Below are positions 61,043 to 64,000 of a stretch of 64,000 nt of DNA, one piece after another. The position numbers and the translations under genes were made by a program. The notes beneath the pieces are model-generated. The model saw only the letters and a list, made by a program, of their open reading frames with translations. It did no database searches and was not told where the DNA came from. Numbering within the stretch: position 1 is the first letter of the stretch; each line of letters starts with the position of its first letter. Source of the DNA: Bog-473 sp963788125 (GTDB taxonomy: Bacteria; Actinomycetota; Acidimicrobiia; Acidimicrobiales; RAAP-2); the NCBI GenBank assembly GCA_963788125.1, contig CAWBFN010000002.1, forward strand, positions 1,922,001 through 1,986,000, given 5' to 3'.

Positions 61043-61882
61043 TCAAGGGCAGTAACTTCGACCGAAGTCGCTCACCAAACTCTCGAGACGTGGCTGGAGT
61101 CCAGACGGCAAACCGTTAGGCGCGACATGGAGCACGTCGTTCTCGATCGCTTGTACCACGATGGCCGCAGCGTCATCGGGACCCATGTCCGGTCCGCTCA
61201 CTGTCGACATCCACTCGACGAGACACTCGACGGATTTCGGGTCCAACTCCCTCGGGGGCACCCGTAGATCGACCGGACGGTTACGTTCGGCAGTAGAGAT
61301 GTTCGTGGCCATTCCGCCCGGGCATACCACGGTGACGCCGACGTTGACGCCGGCGAGCGCCAGGTCGGCGGCCAAGCCCTCGGACAGCGCCACAACACCA
61401 TGTTTCGACACCATGTAAGGCCCCAGCCCTGGTGCGACCGACACGCCGGCCATCGAGGCGGTGTTGACGACGTGCCCCCTTCCCTGAGCCACGAGATGGG
61501 GCACGAACGCTCGTATGCCGTGCACGACGCCGCGGAGGTTGACCGACAACACCCATTCCCAGTCGTTTTCCTCGAAGACCCACATCGGGCCCATGCCCGG
61601 CATGATCCCGGCGTTGTTCACCACAATGTCGACGCGCCCGAACCGCTCCAGGGTGGTCGCAGCGAGCGCCTCGACTTGGTCCGCGAAGCGCACGTCGGTC
61701 GGAACGCCGATGGCCGTGGCACCGGTCGCTTCAATGGCCGCCACCGTTTCGGCGAGCAGACCCTCCTCGACGTCTGCGAGCACTCCGGTCAGCCCCCGAG
61801 CGGCGAACGACTGCGCCAACGCCTTCCCCAGTCCGCTGGCGGCGCCGGTCACGACCGCGACCTGGCCGGCTTCCAGGTTCAT
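61043..61882 (-). CDS. SDR, classical type
   Basis: The 279-residue protein has VAVVTGAASGLGKALAQSFA, VVNNAGIMPG, NTASMAGV with Ser and GPYMVSKHGV. It ends without the common VDGG tail, in SDFGRSYCP. The layout recalls SDRs with broad alcohol oxidation. GAGGGAAGG upstream of the ATG is a good site. It heads the minus-strand run with the two amidohydrolases (144 bp gap) and is divergent from the P450. Confidence 0.9.
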   Translation of the reverse strand: MNLEAGQVAVVTGAASGLGKALAQSFAARGLTGVLADVEEGLLAETVAAIEATGATAIGVPTDVRFADQVEALAATTLERFGRVDIVVNNAGIMPGMGPMWVFEENDWEWVLSVNLRGVVHGIRAFVPHLVAQGRGHVVNTASMAGVSVAPGLGPYMVSKHGVVALSEGLAADLALAGVNVGVTVVCPGGMATNISTAERNRPVDLRVPPRELDPKSVECLVEWMSTVSGPDMGPDDAAAIVVQAIENDVLHVAPNGLPSGLQPRLESLVSDFGRSYCP

Positions 61883-62031
61883 GCCACCTTCCCTCGAAAC
61901 CCGTTCAGCTGGACGCGGTCGCGCGTACGGGGCACAAACCCGGGACCCGTTCGACGTTCGCCACGAGTAAGGTACAGCCAGACCGACCGTCGGATTTTGT
62001 CGATGTGGTCTGGTGTTCCGGGGGGTGTGCC

Positions 62032-63258
62032 ATGACGGGCGAATCTAGTGCAGGGAACCTCATCGGGGCTATGGATGCCGCTGTCACACGACATCCCCAG
62101 GTGCTCTACAAGATGATGCACGATGCGGGGCCGGTCGTTCGCACGGAGAGCGCGGCCGGCGGTACCGTGGTGGTGGCTAGCCGAGCGATCGAGGAGGAGG
62201 TGCTGCGCCACCCCGAACTCTTCTCCAGTGCCGGGAACAGTGGTCAGATGGGCACCGACCGTCCGCTCATCCCAATCGAAATTGACCCCCCGGACCAGAG
62301 GAAGTACCGGAAGATGATCGACCCGCTGTTCGCTCCCCAGCGGATGCGGGCGCTCGAGGCGCCGATCGAGAAACTCGTGAACGAGCTCATCGACCGATTC
62401 GGCAGTGCGTCAGAAATCGATTTCGCCAAGCAGTTCTCCCTACCTTTTCCGTCACAGGTGTTTCTGACCCTGATCGGGTTGCCTCTCGACGATCTCCCGA
62501 GGTTGCTCGAGATGAAGGACGGTGTTCTCCGAGCGCACCACGTCCTCGGTACCGACTTCGACGACCCGCGTTGCGAGGTGCTGAAGAAAGAGATGGCGGG
62601 CGCCATCTATGACTACTTCGACCGGGCCCTCGACACTCGGGAGGGTGAACGCACAGATGACGTCTTGAGCGGACTTCTCGAGGGTGAGGTCGACGGTCGC
62701 CGAGTGACTCGTCAGGAGTTGCTCGACATCTGCTTCATCCTGCTGATCGGTGGGCTCGACACGGTGTCTGCGTCGCTGGACTGCTTCTTTGCGTTCCTCG
62801 CCGAGCACCCAACCCATCGCCGCCAGATCGTCGAGGACCCCTCCCTGATACCCCCCGCGATCGAGGAGCTGCTCCGCTACGAAGCGCCGGTCATGATGAC
62901 GTCCCGAATCGTCACCGCAGACACCAAGCTCGGGGAGTGCCCTGTCAAGGCAGGCGACAACCTGTTCATGTTCCACGGCGCGTCCAACACCGACGAGGAA
63001 GGGCTCCTGGACGCCGGGGAGGTGAAATTCGACCGCCTGAGTTACCGCCATCTGTCGTTCGGCGGCGGGGTGCACCGTTGCTTGGGTTCCAATCTGGCCC
63101 GCCTCGAGCTCCGAACGGCGTTGCGGGTGTGGCATTCGCGCATCCCCGACTACCGGATCAAGCCTGGTCTCGAGCTCGAGTTCACGCCGGTCATCCGCAC
63201 GACCTACACCTTCCCCATGGTCCTTGGCGCGTCGATCGAGCACGAGCTTCTTGCTTGA
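62032..63258 (+). CDS. cytochrome P450
   Basis: The 408-residue protein has the I helix ILLIGGLDTVSAS (a GxDT variant), ExxR in EELLRYE, and SFGGGVHRCLGSNLA with Cys about 350. It has DPPDQRKYRKMIDPLFAPQRM in the C helix, usual for steroid or terpene P450s of actinobacteria. GGGGGTG lies 5 bp before ATG 62032; a longer in-frame start is unsupported. It may share its ferredoxin with the other P450s. Its stop codon lies in the -35 box of the next promoter. Confidence 0.95.
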   Translation: MTGESSAGNLIGAMDAAVTRHPQVLYKMMHDAGPVVRTESAAGGTVVVASRAIEEEVLRHPELFSSAGNSGQMGTDRPLIPIEIDPPDQRKYRKMIDPLFAPQRMRALEAPIEKLVNELIDRFGSASEIDFAKQFSLPFPSQVFLTLIGLPLDDLPRLLEMKDGVLRAHHVLGTDFDDPRCEVLKKEMAGAIYDYFDRALDTREGERTDDVLSGLLEGEVDGRRVTRQELLDICFILLIGGLDTVSASLDCFFAFLAEHPTHRRQIVEDPSLIPPAIEELLRYEAPVMMTSRIVTADTKLGECPVKAGDNLFMFHGASNTDEEGLLDAGEVKFDRLSYRHLSFGGGVHRCLGSNLARLELRTALRVWHSRIPDYRIKPGLELEFTPVIRTTYTFPMVLGASIEHELLA

Positions 63259-63300
63259 CGATTCCGAGCTGGGGCCTATACTCTAAGAATTGCTTCTTAG
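63255..63300 (+). promoter_or_regulatory. promoter with a strong operator-like palindrome
   Basis: TTGACG (63255-63260) and TATACT (63277-63282) are 16 bp apart. Immediately after, CTAAGAATTGCTTCTTAG (63283-63300) is a perfect 7-4-7 palindrome, at about the transcription start. It lies 83 bp upstream of the last amidohydrolase and fits a TetR-style operator. Confidence 0.6.
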
Positions 63301-63382
63301 TTATGGAGGAGGCCAGTGCTGGAGGGTCAGACGGAACGGCTGGGTAGGCAAGACCCTTGAGAGCACTGAGAAGGGAGATGGA

Positions 63383-64000
63383 ATGACGCAGATTGACCAC
63401 CAGAACGACAGGACCGCCCAATCAGAACGGATGGTCCTTGTGTCATCTGACGGGCATATCGGCCCGCCGGCGGAGCGATTTCGCGACTACATGGATTCGA
63501 AGTACGTGGACGATTTCGACGAGTGGTTCTCCTCGTACATCCCGGTGTGGCTCACGAAGGGGACGACCGCTCGAGAGTCGGTCAAGAGCGTGACGGACTC
63601 TGTCATGTGGGGGGAGGAGTACCAGCGAGCCTTCGAGGCTCGGGCGGCGAAGATCCCGTGGGGCATCGAAGGTAAATGGGACTCCGGGCGTCGACTCGAG
63701 GCACTCGACATAGACGGGGTCGCCGCCGATGTCATGTTCCCTGACGACCAGTCCGCCAACTCGCCCCCGTTCCTCGGCCTGGCCCGTGATTTCAGCGAGG
63801 AGTGGGACCGTTGGTCACCGGCGCAACGACGCGAGGGCGCACGCGCCTACAACCGGTGGCTCTCCGATTTCTGTTCGGAGGACCCGAATCGACTTCTGGG
63901 CGTCGGCCTCATCGGCTCGCTCGCTGATGTCGATGACGCTATCGAGACAGTTCGTTGGTGCGGGGAAAACGGCATCAACGGAGGCTTGATGCTGCCGGTC
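63383..64000 (+). CDS. amidohydrolase-2 family protein, 5' part
   Basis: An open frame of 206 codons runs off the window edge. It starts with an ATG behind AAGGGAGA and reads MTQIDHQNDRTAQSERMVLV, then SSDGHIGPPAE (Asp23-x-His25). It continues with LEALDIDGVAADVMFPDD and AYNRWLSDFCSEDPNR, standard family blocks. Its start resembles the 40320 protein (SADGH). Everything after the first third of the barrel lies outside, so metal Asp and C-terminus cannot be checked. It is driven by the promoter/operator at 63255. Confidence 0.88.
   Translation, partial: MTQIDHQNDRTAQSERMVLVSSDGHIGPPAERFRDYMDSKYVDDFDEWFSSYIPVWLTKGTTARESVKSVTDSVMWGEEYQRAFEARAAKIPWGIEGKWDSGRRLEALDIDGVAADVMFPDDQSANSPPFLGLARDFSEEWDRWSPAQRREGARAYNRWLSDFCSEDPNRLLGVGLIGSLADVDDAIETVRWCGENGINGGLMLPV

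Noticed and set aside
1..64000. CRISPR array, insertion sequence, integrase or attachment sites
   Set aside because: No regularly spaced repeats, transposase or recombinase motifs were seen in any frame examined.

Overview
The window is dense, high-GC coding DNA with many GTG starts, purine-rich ribosome binding sites, two F420-type luciferase-fold oxidoreductases, a mycofactocin-type short-chain dehydrogenase (SDR), three P450s and a DUF222/HNH protein. Together these point to an actinobacterium, either a mycobacterium-like lineage or an uncultured acidimicrobial-type lineage (inference; no rRNA or other phylogenetic marker is present). I see no rRNA, tRNA, CRISPR array, insertion sequence or integrase.

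Layout. 1-13 kb: a CitE-like lyase end, then a minus-strand acyl-CoA operon (ferredoxin, acyl-CoA dehydrogenase, SDR, CoA transferase, acyl-CoA dehydrogenase) divergent from a thiolase and a dienelactone-hydrolase-like gene, then a TetR regulator, an aldehyde dehydrogenase, the first amidohydrolase and a DUF222/HNH protein. The spacers here carry many short tandem duplications. 13-26 kb: enoyl-CoA hydratase, six SDRs (one mycofactocin-type), an F420 oxidoreductase, an amidohydrolase, a P450 and an aldehyde dehydrogenase, with gene debris between them. 26-46 kb: two D-aminoacylase-type amidohydrolases, four amidohydrolase-2 proteins, a P450, two related sulfotransferases, an alpha/beta hydrolase, an SMP-30 lactonase, an enoyl-CoA hydratase, a TauD-type dioxygenase, a CoA transferase, a DUF1214-like protein and an acyl-CoA ligase. 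46-64 kb: F420 oxidoreductase, SDRs, small NTF2-like and VOC proteins, an orphan substrate-binding protein, four more amidohydrolases (the last one cut by the window edge) and a third P450.

How the genes may work together. The gene set looks like a catabolic region for hydrophobic ring or side-chain compounds (steroid, terpenoid or aromatic). P450s and the dioxygenase would oxidise, SDRs and aldehyde dehydrogenases would carry alcohols to acids, ligase and CoA transferases would activate them, acyl-CoA dehydrogenases, hydratases and thiolase would shorten them, and lactonase, DLH and amidohydrolases would hydrolyse or decarboxylate intermediates. The substrate is not readable from the sequence. 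The most striking feature is eleven amidohydrolase-superfamily genes plus two broken ones, eleven SDRs plus one broken one, and three P450s plus one broken one. This is a region shaped by duplication, replacement and decay, with only one recognisable regulator (TetR at 7.6 kb).
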